DNA from: Stromatinia cepivora
Taxonomy: Eukaryota > Ascomycota > Leotiomycetes > Helotiales > Sclerotiniaceae
Assembly (NCBI GenBank): GCA_014898415.1
Contig: RCTD01000012.1
Location: forward strand, 806,001 to 870,000
Direction: 5' to 3'
DNA: 64,000 nucleotides
Below, one piece after another: positions 12,201-24,339 of this stretch. The first letter of the stretch is position 1, and each line of letters begins with the position of its first letter. Under the pieces are notes generated by a model. That model had not been told where the DNA came from, made no database searches, and saw nothing but the letters and a program-made list of their open reading frames with translations. The position numbers and the translations under genes were made by a program.

Positions 12201-15200
12201 CTTTTTCAAATGATGGATCGATTTCTTTAAGCTTTGTTTTTCTATCTAAAGTATTTCGAAAAAGTTTTATATTATTAGGGTTATTTGGAAAAATCACAAA
12301 AATCTTTCTGTTTATCTTATTAATAATATTAAATAAACCTTTTATATTATTTGCGATTATTAATCTAAATCTTGAATTGTTCAAAAAGCTAATATACAAG
12401 AAATATACCAAAATATAATTGAATCCAAAAATATTTTGGAGTAAATATAATCTACAAATTGTTTATTTTATATAAATATATTAGATCTTTCGGAATTATA
12501 AAGATATCATTTGCTAATATAGGGAGGCAGAGATTTAACAATTTCAATGGATTCCAGCGATTCGCGAAAGTTAGTTACATAATAGCTTTCATAGCCTTTT
12601 TCTTATTGATAGGTTTCTTTCTAGTAGGTTTTTCTTTCTGAATAACAATATAAACTGAAATTGAATTTTGTATTTACTTAATGGTAATATCAAATAATTT
12701 AGTATCACTAAATTGTTCATTTACCCAATAATGCTTAGTATCGAGTTTTCCGGATACTTTATTATTATATTCTATTTATAATTCCTTTATTTTAGACAAA
12801 ATGTTATAAACAATAGATAAATTAAGTTTTTGAAATATTTCTATTATATTCTTATCAAAACCTTTTCTTTTTATATATAATATTTGTTTTTCATAAATTA
12901 AATTTATTATGATAAGATTAAAAATATAGTATAATCTATTACTAAATTTGAAATTAGAAATACTATTGTTAATATTTTCATATAATTCTATATTGCTATA
13001 AATTGTAATCAATTAGTTATTGATATTAGAATAAAGATCTTGATTCATTTTTCAGATTGTTTATGAATATATATATACAAAATAGTTAATTGCTGAGTTT
13101 TATACTCTTTGGATTCCTTAAGATATCTTTGTAATCTTGAAGCCAATGAAAATCTCTTTTTATAATAAATATATCTATTTATATATTTCCGGATCTTCAA
13201 TTTAGTATTTTTCCAGAGTTATTCCTAAGGAAAAAATTCGTAATAATCGTATGATTTAAATAGTTTTTTGGGAGATAATATTTCAATCTCCATTATTCGT
13301 TGTTTTGTATACAAAAATCAATCATTTTTTCGAATATTAATCTAGACAATATAAAAATTATATAAAGTTAAGTTTTATTATATTATTTATTAAATTATTG
13401 TTAAGAAGGAAATAAAGAAAGCAAACGCGATATGATTCGATATGATTCGATGTAGTATATAAAGCGAAACTAAAGCCGAATCATTTGATAATGTGATTAG
13501 CCTTATTCCATTTATTATTGTATTCTTTATCGCCAGAATAAAATTAATTTATCTCAAATATATTTATGATATCTATTTTCTTTTCAATATTAGCAATTTG
13601 GATTTGAACTCCGAAAATAAGCTATAATTCTTATATTTCTAATCAATATTAATTAAGATCTTTAAAGTTTTTTATAGTATAAAATATCATAGTTTTTTTT
13701 TCAATATTATAAAATATATAATTTTAATTATTTCTTTTCTATTATATTATTAAAAGAATGGGCAATTTAGATCATTACGAGATTTGATTGAATTTTGTAA
13801 TATATATTTAGAATTCTGTTTCTATTTATTGTAATTAACAATCTTTTATCGATATCAAAAATCTGTTTCTAATTTATTTACCAATTTTGCCATACTTTTT
13901 CTGTTTTTACAAATTCTCGAAACATTCAATTTCGTATAACAAATTGCCCATTATTCCTGATATTAAACAATTCTATAATATTTTGTTAATATAATAAATA
14001 GTTTTTATTATTTCTATTGATATCTTTGAAGATATATATATTAAGATATTGTACTATCAAATCTTTATAATTGATATCCAATATCAGCTCAAAATTTTCG
14101 CTTTATATTATAAACACATCTTTTTCTCGAATATCAAAAATGGTATAAATTAAAAATATATTGTTATTTAAAAAGATTACTCTTTTAAAATCGAATTCGA
14201 ATAATTGTATCCCAACTATATTACGAAATCACATTCCTTTCGATAGATTTTACAAAATAATATTTTAGGATTTGAATATTGAATATATAAATATATATAT
14301 TACAAATATCAAGATCAAATTAAAGGAATTTATAGATTCGAAAAGAATCAATCCAAAGTATTTTTATTATTATCCTCAGAATTCAAATCGTTGATTGAAA
14401 CTTACAACAAAAGTCCCAATTATATACATTTATATCCCTAACAAAACAAATGAATCTAAAGTTCAATATAAATACAAAATCAATCCTATAAATAAAGAAA
14501 TTAGGATAATGATTATTGATAATATAAAGGAGATATTGTATTCTAGATTAAAAGTAAATGAACAAAACAAGGTTCTTATATTCGAAATTCTTTATTTTAT
14601 ATTTTGATATAAAAATACTCAATTAATAGTTCACTCAGAGATCTGGATATTGATTGATTATATCCTTTGGATTATTTAAATAATAAGATTAATTGTTATT
14701 AAGGAAAATTTCCGAGAAAATCTAATCTAGATTTGTATTATCCCATTAAATTAGGATAAATATAATATCAGATTGTATATCCTTGTTTTGAATATTTCTT
14801 TAATTTTTATTAATAAATATATATTTTAATCGAAAATAGAAAATACTATTGTAGAATTGATATACCAATTTTTAGAATAATCGATAATAAAGGATAACAA
14901 TATCTTTTTTGGATTTGATATTGATAAAGGAATATTTATTTGTAAAATTCCTATTTATAGTTGATTTTCTATTGATAAAAAATCTAGAATTTCAATGTTT
15001 TTCGTTAGATATATAATGATTCAATATAAATTAAAGAAATTATATCATCTATTGCTTAATTATCTTTTCTAATTCTGTCAAATTGAGAAAGGAAATTTTG
15101 CTGATATTATTATTAATATTATTTACAGAATCGAATATTATATTACAGGTTTGAAAATCATACATCCATAAATTATATAATAAAGAAACTAAAAAAGATT

Positions 15201-18200
15201 CTGATCGTTTTAAATCAGAATTAGGAGTTTATAAAACAATATTCATCGAAAGAATATATAGATATACAGAATTATCTAAAGAAGGAATAGATAAGATGTA
15301 TTATATTTATAGAAAAAGGATTAAAGTTATAATATAAATATCTTTATTATTGTTAATTATATTTGTTGATATTAAAAATCAAATGAAATCCTGATTTGAT
15401 AAATGGATATGTTTCATTATAGAATTCCTTATTGAATAATTCGAGAAATATTATATATAATTTAATTATTATTCGCCTTTGAAGTTTTTTCTAATAAAAG
15501 GATCTAGCAATATTATAGTTTTGTAAATATATATAAAAAATATTCTTAAAAAGTTGTTTTTTCATTATATAGAACTTATTTCCTTAGAAGATTTCAATAG
15601 ATTAGTATATATCTCTATTAAAGTAAATTAATAGTATCTAATTATAAATAATACAATCTTTGTAATTTATAGAGCTATAATCCGGATTGTTATATTTATT
15701 ATATTGATTAGAAAAAGCTATTATTAAATAGGATTTGCAAAAAAAGGAATTTTATAATAAGAAAAAATATATCAATATACTTTAAATAGATATTTTGAAT
15801 GAAGATATCCTGAATAGAAATAATAAAATAAAAATAATAAAGTATATAAAGATTATTCAATAATAGGTTCAACCAATATATTACTAGATATCAAACTTTT
15901 TTTTTGGAAATAAAATATTAAATATTAATTAAAGGGAAAATTATATGATTGATAATTTTATTGATTAAATATCTTTTATCAAAATATTAGAATATTTCGA
16001 TAAAAAGGGATCTATAATAGATCAATTTATAAATTATATAATATTTATTTCGGTATTCATTTGTTCAAGTATAGATAAATCGGAAGTTGTAGATAATAAT
16101 AGAGATGATATCAAAAATGATAATGTTAGAAAAAAAGATTGATTTTATTAAAATACAAAATTGGAAATAAAGAAATTCGATTTCAAAATTGATTTTAATC
16201 TTAGTATTTCTAATTCTTTATTTATTATTAACGATCTGATCTCAATTAATAGATTTTATAAAATCAATTGAACCATTTTTCCTGAAATTACAGATATTGG
16301 AATCGACTTTTGGTATATTACCTATCCGAATGATTAGTGTTTGAACAATAATAAAGATCCTTAAATGAATACACAAATAATACACCGAATTTTGTTTATA
16401 AATTTTGTCGAAATAATTCAGCAATCCTATAATACTATTAATGATGAAATAAAAAAAAATAGAACAGAACAGCAAAGATGAGGAGACTATATTTAAAAGA
16501 ATAAAAAAAAATAGAATAAAACAACAAAGATGAAGGAGGCTATATCTGAAAGAATAAAAGAGATAGAATAGAACAATAAAGATAAAGAGATTATACCTGA
16601 AAAAATAGAAAAGGTAGAATAAAACAGCAAAGATAAAGAGGTTATATCTCAAAGAATAGAAAGGATTAGGAGCAAATTATATTTCCCAGATTTTATTATA
16701 TTCCGTTAACCCTTAATAACCATTACTATTAATACTACAAAACGAAAATCCGAGGAATTATAATAATCAAACAAAAAGAAAAAGATAAAAGATTCATTTT
16801 TCAAAGTTAAAAATACAGGTGATAAATTTCTAATAAGATTATAAAAAATAAAGAATATAATAATAAAGGATACACTAATATTTATTAGTTTAAAATTAAA
16901 AGAATTTCAATCTTTAAGATTCTAATCTTTGAAAAAACAGTTCTAGAAATTGTAATTAATAAAAAAACTAGATTCGGATAGGAATACAGAAGAAAATGGT
17001 ATCTTTATCAATCCTGAAGTTTTATTGAAAAATATTTCCGATTTCAATGAAATTATAGTACAATTAATTTTGAAGGATTTTGAAGATAAGGATAAATATA
17101 ATATTATAATAATGGAATATATCGATCAATTTTGATATAATGAATTAACCAGATATAGAATATTTGAGCTTTTGTATACCCATTAATTAATTTCTATAGA
17201 TTATAAATAGATTGCGATTCCGAAGTATATATATATATTTCAATAAGCAAATTTGGATTCAAATCTATCAGTTTATTTATTATAAACCAATTTTAAAAAA
17301 ACCAGAATATTATATCAAGATTCCTTATAGTTTTGAATATCAACTATTACTTTATCAATTTCATAATATATAATATAATCTTCGACAAATTCATGGAATT
17401 ATAGGATCTATTTTTCTATATCATATTAGAAGTATTGAAAAAATTATTATAATATTCACGATTTATTAGATTTAATATATCTTCAATATAATATAGGTTG
17501 ATATATGTACTAATTCGAAGGTTTATATTATACATAACGAATATCCAGTCAATAAGTAGATATATAGAATATATAGATTCGATTATTTTTGCTCTATTGA
17601 TAGTACAAATTATTGGTTAAAGAAGAGATTAAATGTTATTGTTGTTTTTACTCCTTTTGATCTTTTGAATATTTGGAAGATCGAGTATATATAATGTTTT
17701 AAAAGCATTCCTAATCAAATTTTGATCAAAGTATATAGTATTGTTAATATTAATAAAAGCGATTAATTGAATAATAATATATAGGTTCTATTAAAAGATA
17801 TAGAGGTTTTTTAAAATAATGAAAATGAATCTCTGGATGAATCCGAAAAACCGAAAAATCCGTTAATTTATATATTACATCTTCAAAATAAACAGGTATT
17901 TGTTATTATTATATCGGAGTCATTTGTCAACCAATTCTTGAATAAATTTCAGTATAGAAAGATATAATAATACCAATTACCAAATAAATCATCTACCAAC
18001 AAATAAAGAAAACATTATATTACCAAATCCCAATAATAAAAGTATGAAATATCAATTTATCAATTATATATTATCTCTTTCTATTCAAAAACGAATTCCA
18101 GCTTTGAAGAACAAAATTTATTAGAGCTATCCAGGATATTCAAATGTGATAATATATTAAGAACGAAACGAAATTGCTATATAATTATAATTATAAAGTT

Positions 18201-20320
18201 TATTACTGAATTATATTAATATTATTAAATAATATATCTTTGATAATAAGATCATTGAATATTTCCGGTTTTGTTCAATTGATATATTATAATAGTTGAA
18301 GGAAAAATACAGTTTTACAAAATTGGATATATAATGAATTACAGAATCTTGATGAAAGATAGAAGAAATAGATTGATAATAAGTTTATCAATATTCAAGA
18401 TATCTCTCATAAAATAACTCAGAGGTTTAATCTATTGATAAAGAAATTTATGATTCGATGAATTATGAATAGTAATCTTTGTAGCGAAAAATCTATTATT
18501 ATACTATAGAATCTTTACTTCGATATCAAATACAATAATAGATCATATTGGATTTCCAGAATTGACTCTCTTAATCAAAAAGAATCTAAGAAATTGAAAA
18601 ATCGAAAAGAAAAGTATTAAAGAAAATATTATATTTGATATAATCATTTTAGGGGATATAAATTATTAAACAAAATTAATATTAATATCTATTATTGTTC
18701 TCGATTATACACATCATTTCTATATCTTTTAAAGTTTATTAATAATGATAACATTCTATTGAAATTGATAAAGGAGGAATAAATAAAGAAAACCACCAAA
18801 AAAAATCCGGAATAGAAATAGGAGATAAATACAGATCTGTATTTCAAACATTTGAAGGAAATTATTATATTTTCGGATAAGTTTTATAAGATTAAGAAAA
18901 AGATTAATAAATATGAATATTTTATTAATATTGAAAATAAATTAGTAAAACAAATCTTCTGTTTCTATTTTTTTATAAATATTTATATTATATATTTGGT
19001 ATACTGAAACTTCTATTTATAAGATTATAATGAAATATTAATCAAAGAGTTTTAATAAATGATATATATCCTTAAAATCAAATCTAAGGATATTATTTTT
19101 TTATATAAACCTTTAAATTAAATGAAAATCAATATTGTATTAACAAGATTTCATATCAATATCGATTACAAAATATCAGTTGAAAAACAAAAAATTATTA
19201 GATATATTGTTTCGATTAATTTATTCTTTATTATAGGATTGACTTTAATAAAGATTATATCAATTGGCTTTTTAGAACTGAATTATTATATAGATATTAT
19301 AGTTCAAAGAATTCATTGTCATTATTGTTAAAAGAATAAAAATCTATATTATAAAATTGAGTTTTGGATATTTATAATCAAGGATAACAAAATAAAAATA
19401 AGGATATTTGAGGTCAATAATCTATACAAGCAAATTATCAATATGATTAAATATAAAATTGATAATAATATAAAGATAAATAAACAGAATATAATTTCAA
19501 ATCTTTTGATTACTTTTATTAATAATACTGATTCTGTTATATTATAAAAGAAAACTTTTTGTTAATCAAATATAAAGTTATTATATTCATTTTGTTCATT
19601 ATTTAAACAACGAATATGGCGATTTTGATAAAAAGTATCTGAAAGTATCGAATTTAAGTTTGTTAATTATTAAATATGAATTATCGGTATAAACCTATAT
19701 TAATATATAAATAGAATATATTTATCGACTAATAGTATAGATATATTATTATAAGTCTTTAATTAGAAATAAGATTAATGATGATAATACTCAATAATAG
19801 ATGAAGATAAAAATAATAGAAAAACAATCGTTGCAATTGTATATATTTCGGCCTATATCATAAAGATTATTTGTTAATTAGAAGTATATTTATATGAAGT
19901 TTAAATTAATTTTCAAATATCAAATCCGATTTATTTTTATTTATAATCAAAATATCCGAATTCTAAGTACGATTTTTACAAAAGAATATTTCAATTCATT
20001 CAAAACCCGATGACTCGATTACTGTAAAGCCGATTTCGAATTGTCGGCTTTCTAATCATATGATCAGAACCTAAGATAAGGGTGGGGACCATATTAATTC
20101 GATAACATCTTCTTCGCTCTACTTCATGGTCCAAGCTCCTCTTATCGGATTATCTGTTACCATGTAACATTATAATCCCTTATTCTTCTTTTTATTTATC
20201 GATCTGAATTATTTTTTTTAACTATAAGTGATAAAATCAGTAACGTCGTCGCAAACTGAATTATACGAGTATAATACCAGTATGGATATATTTTATAATA
20301 TAAATATATTATGATCACTA
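9281..20320. other. 11-kb AT-rich decayed region, probable old retroelements
   Basis: This is the longest gene-free stretch in the window. Composition is extremely AT-rich, dominated by TA and AT steps, with stops in all frames every few tens of bases. Short open pieces exist (for example 12133-12411 minus, 14395-14607 plus, 16242-16652 minus, 19122-19331 plus), but none shows a domain I can name. The only internal order I can support is the 51-bp tandem repeat at 16460-16665 and a hairpin with an 8-bp stem (AAAGCCGA/TCGGCTTT) at 20026-20051 near the right edge, where composition begins to normalise. By analogy with 36-64 kb these are probably RIP-destroyed LTR elements, but I could not find their LTR pairs by eye. 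Confidence 0.45.
16460..16665 (+). repeat. 51-52-bp tandem repeat, four units, 17-residue coding period
   Basis: Units begin at about 16460, 16512, 16564 and 16615, each opening TAGAA(T/C)A(G/A)AACA followed by a purine-rich tract. The plus strand in one frame gives a charged repeat, NNKDKEIIPEKIEKVE then NSKDKEVISQRIERI, with TAG/TAA where the CAG or CAA of the ancestor decayed. A 17-residue period rich in Lys, Glu and Ile suggests a coiled-coil-like segment of a lost structural (gag-like) or cellular protein. The 52-bp steps come from length changes in a poly-A run. Confidence 0.75.
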
Positions 20321-20580
20321 TGTGACGACCGTACCATCCTTACCATCCTTTCCACACGCTCTTGAGTGGGATGCGATGATTCAACACCTGTACGTGGTGC
20401 ATCCTACGAACCTGTAATTTATTTACAGAGCCAAGATTGAATCAGACTGGAGCTGGGCAAAGGTCGTGCTTTAAAAAGGAGCGGTACTGGGTGTGAAGGT
20501 ATCAAATTAGAAGCCTCTTCCTCGTCAACAATCTTGTTTGAAGTCAACCAGGGTAGCTTAACCAGCGACATCACAGTCTG

Positions 20581-20590
20581 TTTATATAGA
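20581..20590 (+). promoter_or_regulatory. Probable TATA element of the MFS transporter gene
   Basis: The sequence TTTATATAGA lies 56-65 bp before the ATG of the MFS gene. It is the only TATA-like match in the GC-balanced 20330-20645 leader, and CA-rich sequence typical of a fungal 5' untranslated region follows it. Confidence 0.45.
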
Positions 20591-20645
20591 GCGCATATAG
20601 GTCCTCATAGAGCAAACTCCGCATTCAATCTCAAAAACCAACAGG

Positions 20646-22334
20646 ATGGACAACAACACGAACACATCCAAGCGAGCCTCTAGGGGTCTGGCAGGAAGTG
20701 TCTACCTTATCACCTTCGATGGGAAAACCCTCTCCTTGCCTATTCCTAGCAAATCATACCGAGATCCGCTGAACTGGAGTCTGCGGAAGCGTGCTGGTGC
20801 ACTATTTTCGCTGTGTTTCTTCGCCACGATAGCATACGCAATTGTCCAGGGGCCGAGTCTCATGCTTACCCCTTTGGCGAATGAGTTTACTGGACAGGTT
20901 TGTCCTCTCTTTTCTAATACGACCAAAATCTGATGGGATGGTAGGATTTGCGACCCTTTGGCCTCGAAACGCTGCTGTGGGCCCCGACGCTGTTTATCGG
21001 GATTGGCGCCTTTTTATGGATTCCCCTTTCTCTGGCGATTGGGAGGCGAAGTGTTCTGTTGATTGCGAATGTAATATTGCTCAGTTCAACGCTGTGGGCT
21101 GGTGTCGCTACAAGATTTCATTCGCTCCTAATAGCTGTGTCGTTTCACGGACTGGCCGAAGGCGTTTCTACGAGTGCAGTAAGTGCTTGCAGCGCACTTC
21201 CGGTTTAGATAGAAGATGCTGACAGATATAAAGGGCTTATTGATGATCATCGATTTGACATTCATCCACCAACGACCTCTTGCTATCGCCCTGGTCTGGT
21301 CTGTGGTCGGCACCGTAACCCTCTCGATTCTAGCTGGTGTCTTTCAGGTAACAGGCACCGAAACCGATTGGCGGCTCTTTTACAAGCTTTGGATTCCCCC
21401 AGTCATCATTTCATGCTTCCTTGTCTTCTTCTTCTTCCCAGAAACATACTTCCTCCGTCCGGCAATTGCATTCGATGGACGAATTCTCCTTCAAAGCGTG
21501 ACAGAAAATATTCAATTATACAAAGACTGGGACTCCGCGGCCGTTGAAAAAGGACTCCCTGATGTACCACATACGACATGGAGACTCAAACTAAATGAGC
21601 TACAGCTCTGGGATACAGCAGATTGTAGCTGGAGAGCAATGAGGCATTGTTATCTCCAAATCCTTCTGTGTTTCATCAACCCCCACATCCTCTGGGTTAT
21701 GCTTCTCAACTCTTTGGTTTTCGGTGGAGTGATAAGCATTGGTATGACCTATACAGGAGTCTTAGCTGATGAGCCATACAACATACCAATTCGCCGTGCA
21801 GCTCTTGTCAATCTTAGCGGAGCGGCTGGTGCATTTCTGGCCTGGCCAGCATCCGGGTTGCTTACCTCAAAAATCATTTATCGACTAGCGATGCGTAACG
21901 GTGGGGTTCGAGATGCGGAATTCTACCTTCCAGCATTCATCCTTCCCGTTCTCGCAAGCGCCACAAGCCTCATTATGTACGGCGTCGCAGTACAACATCA
22001 GCTTCACTCCAGCCTAATCTTTGTTGCCTATGGGCTCAACGCCTTCAGCTTTGTCAGTCTCGCTACCGTCAACACAATCTGGGTGACGGAGGCATTTCCC
22101 CGGCATGCAGCCGCAGCGGGAGCAGTGGTTACAGGAGGAATTTACATCTCAACATTATTTTTAAGTTTTGCCATCCAGCCATGGGCCACGAGCCAGGGAA
22201 TTGCAAATGCAAATATAGAGCTTGCGCTGATGGTAGTGGTTGTGGGGTGTATTGGGATTCCGATAGCGTTTTGGGGGGAAAAATTAGGCAGAGTGTTGAT
22301 GGAAGGTGGGCGGCTCACGAAGGTGGTGCCTTGA
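20646..22334 (+). CDS. MFS transporter, three exons, intact
   Basis: Exons 20646-20897, 20945-21178 and 21234-22334 join into 528 codons. Intron 1 (47 nt) begins GTTTGT and ends GGTAG. Intron 2 (55 nt) has a perfect GTAAGT donor and a CTGAC branch point about 10 nt before AAG; this acceptor restores EGVSTSA-GLLMIIDLTFIHQRP, the expected family sequence. The protein has a short cytosolic N-terminus, the DPLNWSLRKR block typical of fungal drug:H+ antiporter-like members, about 12 hydrophobic segments, IGRR as motif A, a FFFPETYF block at the end of the sixth segment, and a long central loop (about 250-320). It should act in a membrane to export or import small molecules; the substrate cannot be told. 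It shows no RIP damage and lies in an island between decayed repeats. The alternative acceptors of intron 2 at 21212 and 21215 would give introns of only 34-37 nt, so I reject them. Confidence 0.88.
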
Positions 22335-22537
22335 GGCCTCAATAATTGTTTATGAACGCCGGAGCTAATTCTTCAAGCCGAGAGGCAATGATCCTCAGGT
22401 CAAATAATGTGATATAGGGAATCAGGCGAGATAATAACGGCGACGACCAAGGAACGATCATTCTTTGATGTGCTTAAAGTCTTCATATATGAGATTGGTG
22501 GTCGACTGGGACGTAAAGGGTCGAAATTGTGTCGTCA

Positions 22538-22775
22538 GCAGCCAGTTTTGTTACTACACCTCTACCAAGAGCCGGTTCTCCTGCCACACTTCTATCAAGC
22601 AGCTAGTTTTGCAGTCACACTTTACATCCTTCAAACGAGCAGCGAATTTCGCTGCTACACAGCGACCACACCTCTTTCAACGAGCAGACTTTTGCAGTCA
22701 CATTTTTAGATCCATCAAACAAGCAGCTGATTATACTGCCATATCTCTTTAATATCAGCCAGTTTGAAAGTCACA
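22538..22775 (+). repeat. Degenerate 30-45-bp tandem repeat
   Basis: Six to seven imperfect units follow each other. Each opens with GAGCAG or AAGCAG, continues GNNAGTTTTGCAGTCACAC and ends in CTNTCAA. Examples begin near 22573, 22597, 22635, 22680 and 22721. Unit length varies between about 30 and 45 bp. No open frame is shared across the units, so this looks like a non-coding minisatellite in the 3' flank of the MFS gene. Confidence 0.6.
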
Positions 22776-23458
22776 CTTTTGCATCCTCAGAACCTGTGAT
22801 GTTGTCCATATGCAACAGCTTCCCAGTGCCATAACAGTGCTAGATGGGGTCAATTTATCAATACGATAGTAAGGTGATTGGCAGCCACTATCAATGCCAA
22901 ACAGAATAGCATGTTTAGCAACGCGAATCTTTGCCCTATTAATCCCTTAGACTCTATTTTTTTTTTAAATTAATTGGTCACAGTTCACCTGTTTTACAAC
23001 ATACTTCGTACATGTTGTAAATAATGTTAGTTTCCTATCTGTGCGGCTTCTTAACATTTCCACGAAAGCAAGGATTTATAGCGAATCATCTTCCGAGTAT
23101 GCGATACTCTATTTCTCTAATAAGTAAGACTGTGGAAAACCGCACAGACAGAAAACTGACATTATTTACAGCATATACGAAGTACAACTATTTTCGTGTT
23201 TGCGGGGCGTGTCAAAGCAGAAAAACGTCCAACATGACCCGAATCGATGTCTCGGTATCTAAGAACAAGGGTAAGAAGGAGTTTGATCGTGATCGCGCTT
23301 GCAACACTAATGTGGATACTAGTAGAATATCGGTAGCAGTGATCTGGTTCAAAGACTTGTGCGAAGGTCTGCGCTTCTCCGTTAAAACTAAATAGCTTTC
23401 TCATCTCGAGCTTTTCTGCAGATATCAAGTCTGAGATCAAACGCCTCAACCTCCACCA
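22776..23458. other. Intergenic sequence; one 123-codon plus-strand frame of doubtful coding value
   Basis: Composition is mixed. A frame at 23024-23395 on the plus strand is open, but its opening codon (ATG) lies in ordinary sequence and the product (Lys/Arg/Ser-rich, ending VIWFKDLCEGLRFSVKTK) matches no family I know. A short poly-T run sits near 22960. Nothing else is recognised. Confidence 0.3.
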
Positions 23459-23517
23459 TCAACACTAACAACAAGAACCCAAGACTACAATCCAGAATAA
23501 ACTCGACAAGCATTAAA
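23459..23517 (+). repeat. 59-bp duplicated leader, copy 1
   Basis: This C/A-rich 59-bp sequence, starting TCAACACTAACAACAAGAAC and ending ATTAAA, recurs at 30680-30738 in the same orientation with a single C/T difference. Its composition is that of a fungal 5' untranslated leader, and here a short ATG frame begins 36 bp downstream. Each copy lies on the 3' side of a paralogous minus-strand Cys-rich protein gene, so the pair marks an old segmental duplication. Confidence 0.85.
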
Positions 23518-23552
23518 AGAGAACCAAAAGAACAACACCAAAACATTGTTTG

Positions 23553-23648
23553 ATGGCCATAACCCCTTCCGAGATTGCATCCGCCTCCCTCTCGCACGCG
23601 TCTTCTGCGGCCACATCGAGTCCACTCAAGATGGCCCCTCTTGCTTGA
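23553..23648 (+). CDS. 31-codon frame after the duplicated leader, probable gene remnant
   Basis: An ATG follows the CA-rich leader at normal 5'-UTR distance and opens MAITPSEIASASLSHASS, ending in KMAPLA and TGA. The Ser/Ala-rich composition and clean leader make it look like the first exon of a truncated gene. At the second copy of the leader a LINE insertion takes the place where the frame would start, so it cannot be compared. No donor site that would extend it is obvious. It could be a short expressed peptide or a dead fragment. Confidence 0.3.
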   Translation: MAITPSEIASASLSHASSAATSSPLKMAPLA

Positions 23649-23833
23649 GGCATGTCTGATTGGATGCCTTAACCATCTTGCCGGTCGTTTTCATGATAGC
23701 CAATAGTAAGGTGGGAAAAGGAAAGCAGTTCTCCAGTCCAAAAACACAAACTAGCCATAACCTCTTAGCCAATGCTAACCGAGTCAAACATCTCCACATC
23801 CACCTCCACCATCGCGCAAGACTCTCTCCTATC

Positions 23834-24148
23834 TTAAGGACATGTAGCCGTCTTCGCAGATCTCACAGTTCCCCAGAAGTTCCCACAACGGCTTCCTCCG
23901 TCTTGAACTGCCACGAGAGTATTGCTCTCACAATTGGAGCCGTAGTAGGTATACAAGCAATGGTTGTTCGATTGCCGATTGGCCTTGCCGGAATGCACGT
24001 CGAAACCAAATTGAGAACAGCCGTTCAGGGCAGCACGGCCGACAAACTTCTGGCCACCACAGTTCTGGCTGCCTTCCTCATCGTCAGCTTCATCGGAACC
24101 TTCGTCCTCCCGTTGAAGACCATCTTGCAATCTACCGTCCTCAACCAC
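23834..24148 (-). CDS. Small Cys-rich (probably once secreted) protein, copy 1
   Basis: The minus strand encodes a compact Cys-containing domain: QNCGG, NGCSQFGF, NNHCLYTYYGSNCESN, LVAVQDGG, CGNFWGTVRSAKTATC, then a stop at 23834-23836. The paralogue at 31763-32104 shares this spacing and over 60% of residues. Six cysteines are conserved and suggest disulphide bonding outside the cell. Copy 2 has a hydrophobic signal-like N-terminus, whereas here the residues before QNCGG are acidic (DEADDEEGS). The frame opens at GTG, not ATG, so the true start, an unseen intron, or loss of the signal exon is unresolved. I do not recognise a named family. A pogo insertion sits about 190 bp upstream, probably in or near its promoter. 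Confidence 0.5.
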   Translation of the reverse strand: MVEDGRLQDGLQREDEGSDEADDEEGSQNCGGQKFVGRAALNGCSQFGFDVHSGKANRQSNNHCLYTYYGSNCESNTLVAVQDGGSRCGNFWGTVRSAKTATCP

Positions 24149-24339
24149 GAGCCAAAAGAAAACGTAGAGTCGCAGACGTCGGCGTTACAGCTCTCTCGTC
24201 CACTTGAGCACTTTTAAAAATGATGGCAATTCCAGCAGGAAGCGATCGTGTCTTCCCAATCAGAAGTATGGTCAGCGTGGATCCAAACCAGACACAATTT
24301 AATATTTTTTTCGGTGACCCGCGCATTTATTTAACTTTA

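Noticed and set aside
9281..20320. Possible mitochondrial-like DNA because of very low GC
   Set aside because: No mitochondrial gene, tRNA or intron is recognised; transition-type decay as in the adjacent nuclear repeats explains the composition.
20702..21313. Several open frames around the first exons of the MFS gene
   Set aside because: They are off-frame or read into introns; the spliced model explains the region.
23660..24217. 185-codon plus-strand frame
   Set aside because: It is antisense to the Cys-rich copy 1, whose residues are conserved in a paralogue; the plus frame is a shadow.
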